DNA from: Lachnospiraceae bacterium
GTDB lineage: Bacteria; Bacillota; Clostridia; Lachnospirales; Lachnospiraceae
Direction: 5' to 3'
Assembly (NCBI GenBank): GCA_009774625.1
Contig: VSOB01000021.1
Location: 1-46,121, forward strand
DNA length: 46,121 nt
The notes under the pieces were generated by a model, which was given only the letters and a program-made list of their open reading frames with translations, was not told where the DNA came from and searched no databases. Made by a program: the position numbers and the translations under genes. Positions within the stretch are counted from its first letter, which is position 1; each line of letters opens with the position of its first letter. Positions 6,586-14,926 of the stretch are shown here, in pieces.

Positions 6586-8115
6586 ATGTCAAGAATCGAT
6601 GTCAGTCAATTGACATTCTGTTATGAAGGAAGTTTTGACAATATATTTGAGTCGGTTTCATTTTCCTTTGATTCGGATTGGAAGCTGGGGCTGATCGGGA
6701 GAAACGGAAAGGGAAAGACCACGTTTCTGAATCTTCTGCTGGGAAAGTATGCATATCAGGGAAGCATTACCGCCGGGGTGGTATTTGAATATTTTCCCTG
6801 GCAGTTGCTGCCGGAGGACATGGAGGTGTGCGGTGCGGATCTGGCAGAACGGATGAAGGCGGGATGTGAGCTTTGGAGAGTGATCTGTGAGCTGGAGCGG
6901 ATGCAGGTGGACGCGGAGGTGCTGATGCGCCCGTTTGGAACGCTGAGTCAGGGAGAGCGGACGAAAGTGATGCTGGCGGTTTTATTTTCCGGCGATCATG
7001 AGTTTTTGCTGATTGATGAGCCGACCAATCATCTGGATCAGTTATCCCGTGAAACAGTGAAGGCTTATCTGAGGCGGAAAAAAGGGTTTTTGCTGGTATC
7101 GCATGACAGGGATCTGCTGGATGCCTGTATCGACCATGTACTGGTGCTGAACCGCTGCACCATTGAAGTGCAGAAGGGCAACTTTTCCGGTTGGTGGGAA
7201 AATAAGAGGCGCAGGGATAATTTTTCCAGAATGGAGAATGAAAAACATAAAAAAGAAATTGGCAAGCTGCAGCAGGCGTCCCGGCGTGCCAGACAGTGGG
7301 CGGAGAAAAATGAGCGCACGAAGATCGGATATGACCCGGTGAAAGCGCACGACCGGTCCATAAGCGCAAGGGCGTATATCGGTGCAAAGACCAAAAAGAT
7401 GCAGAGTCGGGTGAAGCAGATAGAAGGCAGGATAGAACGGGAGATTGCAGAAAAGGAAGGGCTGCTGCAGGACATCGAAACTACGGCGGCGCTGAAGCTG
7501 TTTCCGCTTCGGCACAATAAAAAGGTGCTGGTGAGGGCGCAGGACTATGGTCTTTGTTATGGGGAAGCCCCTTTTTTGTTTGACAATCTTTCCTTTACAC
7601 TGGAACAGGGAGAGCGGGTTTTCCTGAACGGAAAAAACGGATGCGGAAAATCCAGTCTGATTCGGGCAGTGCTCCGGCGTGTTACGGGAGAAAGAGATGC
7701 ACAGAGCCAGGCCCCGACAGAGCAAGGCGTGCTGGAAACAGCTTCCGGTCTGGCGCTGTCTTACATCAATCAGGATACAGGCTTTTTGGAGGGCAGCATT
7801 GACGCATTCTGTGAAAAGAGAGGACTGGACAAAACGCTGTTTTGTGCGATCCTGCGGCAGTTGGCTCTGGAGCGGGTACAATTTGTCAAGCCGATGGAGG
7901 CTTTTTCCGAAGGGCAGAAAAAGAAGGTGCTGCTGGCGGCCAGTCTGATGACACCGGCCCATCTGTATATCTGGGATGAGCCTTTGAATTATATAGATGT
8001 ATTTTCCAGAATCCAGATCGAAGAACTTCTGCTTGCCTGCCGGCCTGCCATGCTGATTGTGGAGCATGACAAAAGATTCCGGGATAAAATCGGGACAAAA
8101 GTGATCGATCTGTAA
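6586..8115 (+). CDS. ABC-F ribosomal protection protein (CplR/Lsa-like)
   Basis: A 509-residue soluble protein with two ABC cassettes and no membrane domain. Cassette 1 has Walker A GRNGKGKTT (residues 39-47), signature LSQGERTK and Walker B FLLIDEPTNHLD. The linker is basic and helical (about residues 200-290), the part that reaches the ribosomal tRNA site in this family. Cassette 2 has NGKNGCGKSS, FSEGQKKK and IWDEPLNYID. The N-terminus resembles the lincosamide/streptogramin A/pleuromutilin protection group (Lsa, CplR). The start at 6586 has AGGAGG 5 nt upstream, so the longer reading from 6490 is not used. Resistance is inferred from family, and the attenuated leader supports it. Confidence 0.88.
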   Translation: MSRIDVSQLTFCYEGSFDNIFESVSFSFDSDWKLGLIGRNGKGKTTFLNLLLGKYAYQGSITAGVVFEYFPWQLLPEDMEVCGADLAERMKAGCELWRVICELERMQVDAEVLMRPFGTLSQGERTKVMLAVLFSGDHEFLLIDEPTNHLDQLSRETVKAYLRRKKGFLLVSHDRDLLDACIDHVLVLNRCTIEVQKGNFSGWWENKRRRDNFSRMENEKHKKEIGKLQQASRRARQWAEKNERTKIGYDPVKAHDRSISARAYIGAKTKKMQSRVKQIEGRIEREIAEKEGLLQDIETTAALKLFPLRHNKKVLVRAQDYGLCYGEAPFLFDNLSFTLEQGERVFLNGKNGCGKSSLIRAVLRRVTGERDAQSQAPTEQGVLETASGLALSYINQDTGFLEGSIDAFCEKRGLDKTLFCAILRQLALERVQFVKPMEAFSEGQKKKVLLAASLMTPAHLYIWDEPLNYIDVFSRIQIEELLLACRPAMLIVEHDKRFRDKIGTKVIDL

Positions 8116-8286
8116 GATATTTAACATTTTCACAGTTTTATACAACAAAGAAAGCAGGCAGAACCGGATAAAGTATGTTAAGATACTGATGAAAGCAATG
8201 AGTAGCGCAGCGCTGTGGCATGCGGGAAGCGCAGCGGCGGGCGGACGGCGCTGCAGGACGTGAAAACAACAGAAGGAGATGGGGCT

Positions 8287-9450
8287 ATGAAAGAGAAATT
8301 ACTGGAGAAATTTAAAGAGCTGTACGGCAGTGCAGACGGCGTATCCGTGTATTTTGCACCGGGGCGGGTGAATATGATCGGCGAGCATACGGACTATAAC
8401 GGCGGACATGTGTTTCCCTGTGCTCTGACGATCGGCACCTATATGGCGGTAAAAAAGCGGACAGACCACAAGCTGCGTTTTTACTCCATGAATTTTGATT
8501 CTCTGGGCATACTGGAATCTTCCATTGATGACATCAGGCCGGAGGATGCGGCAGAATGGACCAATTATCCGAAGGGTGTGATGTGGGCGTTTGCAGGCAG
8601 GGGCTTTACGATGGACTGTGGTCTGGATATGGTACTGTATGGCAACATTCCGGCAGGTTCAGGACTTTCTTCCTCTGCGTCTCTGGAGGTGGCAACCGGT
8701 TTTATGCTGAAGCAGGAATATGGCTTTGATGTCAGCAACATTGACATCGCGCTGATCGGGCAGTATTCCGAGAACAATTTCAACGGGATGAACTGCGGTA
8801 TCATGGATCAGTTTGCTTCCGCGATGGGGAAAAAGGACAATGCCATCTTTCTGAACACGGCCGATCTGTCCTATGAATATGCCCCCCTTGTGCTGGACGG
8901 GGCCAAGATTCTGATTACCAACAGCAATGTAAAGCATAAACTGGTGGATTCCAAATACAATGAACGCCGCAGTGAGTGTGAGACGGCGCTGAAAGAGCTG
9001 CAGGAAGTCATCGGCATCCGGACACTGGGGGATCTGTCCGAAGAGCAGTTTGAAACTTACCAGTCAGCAATCAAGGACGAAGTGAGACGCAGACGGGCAA
9101 AGCATGCTGTCTATGAGAATCAGAGAACGATCCAGGCGGTGGATGCGCTGAAACGAAATGACATCGGGCTGTTCGGCAGACTGATGAATGCTTCCCATGT
9201 GTCTCTGCGGGATGATTATGAGGTATCCTGTGAGGAAATAGATGTACTGGCAGAGGAAGCATGGAAGGTGGACGGCGTGATTGGTTCCCGGATCACCGGA
9301 GGCGGTTTTGGCGGCTGCACGGTCAGCATCGTAAAAGACGAGGCGGTGGATACCTTCATTTCACAGGTAGGGGCCGCTTATGAAAAGAAAGTGGGAAAGA
9401 AGGCAGACTTTTATGTGGTGGATATCGGAAACGGTCCGTCTGTATTATAA
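8287..9450 (+). CDS. galK: Galactokinase
   Basis: A 387-residue GHMP kinase of the Leloir pathway, which phosphorylates galactose at C1 using ATP. Three family motifs are intact: GRVNMIGEHTDYNGG near residue 24, PAGSGLSSSASLE near residue 122 (phosphate loop), and GSRITGGGFGGCTVS near residue 335. The start at 8287 has AGAAGGAG 8 nt upstream, so an in-frame ATG at 8215 is not used. The 171 nt ahead contain a GC-rich patch with AGCGCAGCG repeated, but no clear promoter. galT follows after 12 nt. Confidence 0.96.
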   Translation: MKEKLLEKFKELYGSADGVSVYFAPGRVNMIGEHTDYNGGHVFPCALTIGTYMAVKKRTDHKLRFYSMNFDSLGILESSIDDIRPEDAAEWTNYPKGVMWAFAGRGFTMDCGLDMVLYGNIPAGSGLSSSASLEVATGFMLKQEYGFDVSNIDIALIGQYSENNFNGMNCGIMDQFASAMGKKDNAIFLNTADLSYEYAPLVLDGAKILITNSNVKHKLVDSKYNERRSECETALKELQEVIGIRTLGDLSEEQFETYQSAIKDEVRRRRAKHAVYENQRTIQAVDALKRNDIGLFGRLMNASHVSLRDDYEVSCEEIDVLAEEAWKVDGVIGSRITGGGFGGCTVSIVKDEAVDTFISQVGAAYEKKVGKKADFYVVDIGNGPSVL

Positions 9451-9462
9451 GGAGGCAATGAG

Positions 9463-10977
9463 ATGATTCAGGATGCGGTCAGAAAGCTGACGGAATATGG
9501 AATTGTAACAGGACTGATTACAGAGGCGGACAGAATCTATACGACCAACAGACTGTTGGAGCTGTTCGATCTGGATGAGCCGGGAGAAACAGGAGAACAG
9601 GATAATCAGGCGGAGGTTACTACCGAAGATCTGGAGGGGATTCTGGCAGAAATGCTGGATTATGCCCATGAGAGCGGCATGATGCCGGAGGATGATATCG
9701 TCCACAGAGATTTATTCGATACGAAGATCATGGGGATTTTGACACCCAGACCCAGTGAGGTCATCAGTACATTCCATGCCCTGTATGAAAAATCGCCCAG
9801 ACAGGCTACTGATTTTTATTATAAATTCAGCCAGGATACGGATTATATCCGGCGTTACCGGATCGCAAAGGATATGAAATGGACGGCAGAAACAGAGTAT
9901 GGCAGACTGGATATTACGATCAATCTTTCCAAACCGGAGAAAGATCCGAAAGCCATCGCCGCTGCCCGTCAGGCAAAACAGAGCGGTTATCCCAAATGTC
10001 TGCTGTGCCGGGAAAATGTAGGCTACCGGGGACGGCTGAACCATCCGGCACGCCAGAATCATCGGGTGATGCCGGTGATCATTCAGGACAGTGACTGGAA
10101 TATGCAGTATTCTCCGTATGTGTATTACAATGAGCATTGCATCGTATTCAACGGCGAGCATGTGCCGATGAAAATAGAGCATGGCACTTTCTGCAAGCTG
10201 CTTGATTTTGTAGAGCAGTTTCCCCATTATTTTGTAGGATCCAATGCAGATCTGCCCATCGTGGGAGGTTCTATTTTAAGCCATGACCATTTTCAGGGAG
10301 GGCACTATGAATTCGCAATGGACAGGGCGCCGGTGGAACGCATCTTCCGGGTGAACGGGTTTGAAGATGTGGAAGCGGGCATTGTGAAATGGCCTATGTC
10401 TGTGATTCGTCTGCGCTGCGCGGACAGGAACAAACTGACAGAACTGTCAGATTTGATTCTGGAGCGGTGGCGGGGCTATTCGGATCCGTCCGCTTTTATC
10501 TATGCGGAAACAGACGGAGAACCGCACAATACCATTACACCCATCGCTCATTACAAGGACGGGAAGTTCCAGCTTGATCTGGTGCTGCGCAATAATATTA
10601 CCACAAAGGAGCATCCTCTGGGAGTATTCCATCCTCATGCCACGCTGCATCATATTAAGAAAGAAAACATCGGGCTGATCGAGGTGCTGGGACTGGCCAT
10701 ACTGCCCTCCCGGCTGAAAACAGAGATGGAGCTGTTAAAGGATGCGATCCTGCAGGGAAAGGATATCCGCAGTATAGAAGAACTTGAGAAGCATGCCGAC
10801 TGGGCGGAGCAGTTCCTGAAGGGATATGAGCAGGTGACAAAAGAGACGGTGGATGAAATCCTGCAGAAAGAAATCGGTCTGGTATTCAGCCAGGTACTGG
10901 AGGATGCAGGTGTGTTCAAGCGGGATAAGGCCGGTATGGCGGCGTTTGAGCGTTTCACGGACAGTCTGTCTGAGTGA
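9463..10977 (+). CDS. galT: UDP-glucose--hexose-1-phosphate uridylyltransferase (Firmicutes type)
   Basis: A 504-residue GalT of the long Gram-positive class. It exchanges galactose-1-phosphate for glucose-1-phosphate on UDP. Visible family blocks are KCLLCRENVGYRGRLNHPAR near residue 178, a GGSILSHDHFQGGHYE stretch near residue 268 with the histidines expected at the active site, and HPHATLHHIKKENIG near residue 388. AAGGAGG precedes the start. It forms a two-gene galKT unit. galE is not in the window. Confidence 0.96.
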   Translation: MIQDAVRKLTEYGIVTGLITEADRIYTTNRLLELFDLDEPGETGEQDNQAEVTTEDLEGILAEMLDYAHESGMMPEDDIVHRDLFDTKIMGILTPRPSEVISTFHALYEKSPRQATDFYYKFSQDTDYIRRYRIAKDMKWTAETEYGRLDITINLSKPEKDPKAIAAARQAKQSGYPKCLLCRENVGYRGRLNHPARQNHRVMPVIIQDSDWNMQYSPYVYYNEHCIVFNGEHVPMKIEHGTFCKLLDFVEQFPHYFVGSNADLPIVGGSILSHDHFQGGHYEFAMDRAPVERIFRVNGFEDVEAGIVKWPMSVIRLRCADRNKLTELSDLILERWRGYSDPSAFIYAETDGEPHNTITPIAHYKDGKFQLDLVLRNNITTKEHPLGVFHPHATLHHIKKENIGLIEVLGLAILPSRLKTEMELLKDAILQGKDIRSIEELEKHADWAEQFLKGYEQVTKETVDEILQKEIGLVFSQVLEDAGVFKRDKAGMAAFERFTDSLSE

Positions 10978-10984
10978 GGGATTT

Positions 10985-12661
10985 ATGAAGGTATTGCTGG
11001 CGGCAGTCAATGCCAAATACATACATTCCAATCCTGCCGTATATAGTCTGCGGGCATATGCGGCGGGATTTCAGGAATGGATTGAAATTGCGGAATATAC
11101 GATCAATCACAGAGCGGAAGCAATTCTTGCGGACCTTTTTCAGAGAAGGCCGCAGGTGATTGCTTTTTCGTGCTATATATGGAACTGGAAAATCATACAG
11201 GAACTGCTGGAGGAGATTCCCAAGATCATGCCGGAGACGGACCTGTGGCTGGGCGGCCCGGAGGTATCCTATGATGCTCCTCAGGTTTTGAAACACTATC
11301 CCTGCCTGACCGGTATCATGGTGGGAGAGGGAGAAGAAACCTTTCGGGAACTGATGGCATACTATTGTGAAGGAGACAAAAGACTGACGGAAGTGTCAGG
11401 GATTTGCCTGCCGGATACAGGACTGACCGGGCTCCGGCAGCCGATGGAGTTAAACAGGCTCCCTTTTCTGTATGAGGAGCCGGATATGTTCCAAAACCGC
11501 ATCATTTACTATGAATCCGGCAGAGGCTGTCCTTTTTGCTGCAGTTATTGCCTTTCTTCGGTGGAGAAAAAGGTGCGTCTGAGAAGTCCGGAGCTGGTCA
11601 AACGGGAACTTCTTCTGTTACTGGAACACAGAGTGCCTCAGGTTAAATTTGTGGACAGGACCTTTAACTGCAGCCGGGAGCATGCACTGGAAATCTGGCG
11701 GTTTCTGAAAGAACATGACAATAATGTCACAAACTTTCATTTTGAAATTTCGGCTGATCTTCTGTCAGAGGAAGAGCTGGCTTTGCTGGAAACCATGCGG
11801 CCGGGGCTGGTGCAGCTTGAAATCGGCGTACAGTCGGTGAATCCGGATACACTACGGGAAATATGCAGAATCACAGATCTGAAACGACTGCAGGAGACGG
11901 TAGGACGTATCCGCCGGGGAAACAACATTCATATCCATCTGGATCTGATAGCGGGACTGCCAATGGAAGATTATGACAGCTTTGTCAACTCTTTTAATAC
12001 AGTATATCATATGCAGCCGGATCAGCTTCAGTTGGGATTCCTGAAGGTTTTGAAGGGATCCCCGCTCTGTGAAAAGGCAGCGGAATATGGCATCAATTAC
12101 CGTTCCGCCCCGCCCTATGAGGTGTTATACTCTAAGTGGCTTACCTATGAGCAGGTGCTGAAGCTGAAACAGGTAGAGGCAATGGTGGAACTGTATTACA
12201 ACAGCAGACAGTTTGTGCATACCCTGCAGGCGCTGGAACAGGTATTTCCCTATCCGTTCCGGCTGTATGAAGAGCTGGCGGCCTGCTATGAAGCCAGAGG
12301 CTTTCTGAAAAACAGTCCGTCCAGAAGTGACAGGTATGAAGCGCTGCTGGACTTTGCGGTTTCCGCGGATAAAGAACGGGAAGCGCTGTATCGGGAATTG
12401 CTGACATTTGATCTGTATCTGCGGGAAAAATGTAAAAGCCGTCCTGGGTTTGCAGCGGACAGGACACCGTTCCGGGAAGCCCTGCGAAGCAGGGAGCGGG
12501 ATAAAAGGGAGCATGTGGAGGTCTTTTTTTACCGGGTATGGGAGAGCGCCCTGCCTGGGGCCGGGATACGGGACATGCAGGATGGCGGCCCGTTCTTTGT
12601 CCGGTTTGACTATAATAAAAGAGATCCTTTAAGCCATAACGCGGAGGTTACCATACTATGA
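10985..12661 (+). CDS. B12-binding-domain radical SAM protein (DUF4080 type)
   Basis: A 558-residue protein with an N-terminal cobalamin-binding-like Rossmann fold (residues 1-140). A radical SAM core follows, with cluster motif CPFCCSYC near residue 182 (CxxxCxxC), and then a C-terminal region of the DUF4080 type. The start ATG at 10985 lies 8 nt after the galT stop; a longer in-frame reading begins inside galT and is rejected. The stop overlaps the next start (ATGA). The substrate is unknown, as for most of this family. Confidence 0.85.
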   Translation: MKVLLAAVNAKYIHSNPAVYSLRAYAAGFQEWIEIAEYTINHRAEAILADLFQRRPQVIAFSCYIWNWKIIQELLEEIPKIMPETDLWLGGPEVSYDAPQVLKHYPCLTGIMVGEGEETFRELMAYYCEGDKRLTEVSGICLPDTGLTGLRQPMELNRLPFLYEEPDMFQNRIIYYESGRGCPFCCSYCLSSVEKKVRLRSPELVKRELLLLLEHRVPQVKFVDRTFNCSREHALEIWRFLKEHDNNVTNFHFEISADLLSEEELALLETMRPGLVQLEIGVQSVNPDTLREICRITDLKRLQETVGRIRRGNNIHIHLDLIAGLPMEDYDSFVNSFNTVYHMQPDQLQLGFLKVLKGSPLCEKAAEYGINYRSAPPYEVLYSKWLTYEQVLKLKQVEAMVELYYNSRQFVHTLQALEQVFPYPFRLYEELAACYEARGFLKNSPSRSDRYEALLDFAVSADKEREALYRELLTFDLYLREKCKSRPGFAADRTPFREALRSRERDKREHVEVFFYRVWESALPGAGIRDMQDGGPFFVRFDYNKRDPLSHNAEVTIL

Positions 12662-13416
12662 CAAAACATACAAAAGAGATTCTGGATTTGCTGGATGAGC
12701 ATTATGGGAAAGAATACGTATGCTATCTGAATCATGAAAATGCATGGCAGCTTTTGATTGCCACCATGCTCAGCGCCCAGTGTACGGATGCCAGAGTGAA
12801 CATTGTGACAAAGGAGCTGTTCCAAAAGTACAAATCCCCTGCCGATTTTGCAAAGGCAAATGTGAGAGAACTGGAACAGGACATCCATTCCACCGGTTTC
12901 TACCGCAATAAGGCCAGAAATATCATAGCCTGCTGCAAAACGCTCTGTGAAGAATACGGTGGAGAGGTGCCCAGGGAGATCGATCAACTGACGGCGCTGG
13001 CCGGTGTGGGACGGAAAACGGCCAATGTGATCCGGGGCAATATTTATCATGAGCCAAGTGTGGTAGTGGATACCCATGTGAAACGGATTTCCAACAAACT
13101 GGGTCTGGTGTCCGGAGACGATCCGGTAAAGCTGGAATATGATCTGATGAAAGTGCTGCCGAAGGATCATTGGATCCGCTACAATATCCAGATCATCCGT
13201 CTGGGCAGGGAGATATGCAAGGCGCCCACACCCAAGTGTGAACTGTGTTTTCTGACAGGCTGCTGTCCTGCTTACCAAAACGGGACAGAGAAAAAGAGCG
13301 GAAAAGCTGCAAAACCCGGAAAACGTGAGAAGGCGGAAAAGTCTCCAAAATCCACAGAGACGCTAAAATCCGGGACAGCGGCAGGAAAAAAGGAACAGGG
13401 TGCAGAAACAGAATGA
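12658..13416 (+). CDS. nth: Endonuclease III with basic C-terminal tail
   Basis: A 252-residue bifunctional DNA glycosylase/AP lyase for oxidised pyrimidines. The helix-hairpin-helix LAGVGRKTANVIRG (about 118-131) carries the catalytic lysine, and VVVDTHVKRISNKLG carries the catalytic aspartate. The iron-sulfur motif is canonical, C-x6-C-x2-C-x5-C, within residues 184-201. After it comes an extra tail of about 45 residues rich in Lys, Ala, Ser and Glu that most homologues (about 210 residues) lack. It is coupled by 4-nt overlaps to the genes on both sides. Confidence 0.95.
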   Translation: MTKHTKEILDLLDEHYGKEYVCYLNHENAWQLLIATMLSAQCTDARVNIVTKELFQKYKSPADFAKANVRELEQDIHSTGFYRNKARNIIACCKTLCEEYGGEVPREIDQLTALAGVGRKTANVIRGNIYHEPSVVVDTHVKRISNKLGLVSGDDPVKLEYDLMKVLPKDHWIRYNIQIIRLGREICKAPTPKCELCFLTGCCPAYQNGTEKKSGKAAKPGKREKAEKSPKSTETLKSGTAAGKKEQGAETE

Positions 13417-14105
13417 ATAGTTATGTGGCGCTGGATCTGGAAATGACGGGACTGAAACCGAAAATGGATAAGATTATAGAAATCGGGGCGGTGCTGGTGG
13501 AGGATGGGGAGGTGAAGCATACCTTTTCCACACTGGTGAATCCGGGAAGAGAGCTTACCCCTGAGATTACGGAACTGACAGGCATTACTGGGGCAGAGCT
13601 GTCGGACGCGCCCCGTATGGAAGAGATTATGACAGAACTGTCAGAATTTATCGGGGAACGGACACTGCTGGGACATCGTATTTTATTTGACTATGCGTTT
13701 CTGAAACGGGCGTTTGTCAATGGGGGTATGAAATTTGAGAAAAGCGGAATCGATACGCTGAAGCTGGCAAAAAAGTTTCTGCCCAGGCTTCCCAGCAAAA
13801 GCCTGTCGGCCCTGTGCGGCTATTACGGGATCGAAGGACAGGCACATCGGGCGCTGGAGGATGCCAGAGTTTCTCACCTCCTGTACCAGAAGTTGCGGGA
13901 GCAGTTCTATAATGAGACAGATTTCCGGCCTCAGCCACTGATATACCGGTTCAAAAAAGAATCTCCTGCAGGTCCCCGGCAAAAAGAACAGTTATTATCC
14001 CTTATGAAAAAGCATAATGTTTCCATAGAGGCAGAAGTGGATGGAATGACCAAAAATGAAATCAGCCGTCTGACGGGTCAGATTCTTGCAAAATACGAAC
14101 GATGA
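13413..14105 (+). CDS. DnaQ-like DEDDh 3'-5' exonuclease
   Basis: A 230-residue protein. The exonuclease fold occupies residues 1-170, with all five metal/catalytic residues: ALDLEMTG (D and E), HRILFDYAFLKR (D), and HRALEDARVSH (H and D). The C-terminal 60 residues form a small, basic helical domain (VDGMTKNEISRLTGQIL). Such stand-alone proteins resemble the PolC/DnaQ proofreading domain, and roles in repair or RNA end trimming are possible. It is coupled to nth (ATGA), and its 3' end overlaps a convergent gene by 44 nt. Confidence 0.87.
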   Translation: MNSYVALDLEMTGLKPKMDKIIEIGAVLVEDGEVKHTFSTLVNPGRELTPEITELTGITGAELSDAPRMEEIMTELSEFIGERTLLGHRILFDYAFLKRAFVNGGMKFEKSGIDTLKLAKKFLPRLPSKSLSALCGYYGIEGQAHRALEDARVSHLLYQKLREQFYNETDFRPQPLIYRFKKESPAGPRQKEQLLSLMKKHNVSIEAEVDGMTKNEISRLTGQILAKYER

Positions 14106-14679
14106 TTTGCCGGGAAGCGCTGTTTAAGGACTGGGCTACCGAAAGCAGTCCGGCCAGCTTTTCCGTTTCGCCGTCGGCCCGGTAGATAGAGGAAAGCAGC
14201 CGGTAGGTGCCGCTGACATCGGTATGTGTGGAGACGGCAAATTCCAGTATGGTCTGCGCCTGGGAGATAAGGCCCTGTTCATAGAGCAGGGAGGCCCATT
14301 TCTGCAGGGTACGGACCAGAAGCGTATAATTCTGATCATAACATGTAAGGGCTGTAATGTTGGGAGCGCCATACATAAGTTTCAGGTCGGTATTGGAATA
14401 ACCCGTCAGATTTACAATGGTCTGTTCTGACAGGGTATGGATAATATCCAGACATTCTCTGACATCTTCCCGGTCGGCACAGGCATCAAGAGGCAGGGTA
14501 TCCAGTGGGATGGTAATATAGGCAAGGGAATCCAGAGATTTCTTTCTGGTACGGTTCGCCTGCTTTTCCCGGTCCCAGAATTCTTTTTCCTGTCGTTCCA
14601 TAGCTCTCCTGGAACGGGTAATGGAATAGGAAAGCCAGACAATAAAGACGATAAAACTTGCCAAAAACGGTAATTTCAT
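14062..14679 (-). CDS. Membrane-anchored hypothetical protein
   Basis: A 205-residue protein of unknown function. Residues 4-19 form a hydrophobic anchor (PFLASFIVFIVWLSYSI), followed by a highly charged stretch of about 25 residues. The rest is a helical domain that reads like tetratricopeptide-type repeats (YEQGLISQAQTILEFAV, then TYRLLSSIYRADGETEKL). AAAGGA precedes the start. It is convergent with the exonuclease gene and divergent from a 32-residue membrane protein gene only 29 nt away. It may be a scaffold or assembly protein at the membrane. Confidence 0.75.
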   Translation of the reverse strand: MKLPFLASFIVFIVWLSYSITRSRRAMERQEKEFWDREKQANRTRKKSLDSLAYITIPLDTLPLDACADREDVRECLDIIHTLSEQTIVNLTGYSNTDLKLMYGAPNITALTCYDQNYTLLVRTLQKWASLLYEQGLISQAQTILEFAVSTHTDVSGTYRLLSSIYRADGETEKLAGLLSVAQSLNSASRQIIVRILQESDPSDG

Positions 14680-14708
14680 ATATAATATCCTTTCAACGGG
14701 GTGATAAC

Positions 14709-14807
14709 ATGTTTCATAAAAAAAACAGAAAGATTATTTCAACTATCATTATTATAATCATCGTACTGGCGATGCTTTTGCCGGTGTTATCTTATTTTAT
14801 TGTATAA
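14709..14807 (+). CDS. Small membrane protein, 32 residues
   Basis: A short ORF with a basic N-terminus (MFHKKNRK), then one hydrophobic segment starting with a run of isoleucines and ending LSYFIV. GGTGAT lies 3 nt before the ATG and matches the 16S rRNA end well. Single-span basic-in peptides of this kind are common small proteins in clostridia. It precedes the VanW gene by 119 nt, and the function is unknown. Confidence 0.6.
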   Translation: MFHKKNRKIISTIIIIIIVLAMLLPVLSYFIV

Positions 14808-14926
14808 GACAGGGAAATGTCAATTCTGAGGGGAAAAATGTTGCAGGATAGTAATGTGGGAAACTGTGACGGAATATGCCGTATTTTCAGGTGAGATATG
14901 GCGGAGCATGCAATTTGGAGGAAGCT

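Noticed and set aside
7042..8148. 368-codon open frame on the minus strand opposite the ABC-F gene
   Set aside because: It is antisense to well-conserved Walker motifs and shows no recognisable domain. It is a shadow frame.
8200..8260. GC-rich repeated AGCGCAGCG patch before galK as a regulatory site
   Set aside because: Only two short copies without a clear fold or promoter. Nothing more can be supported.
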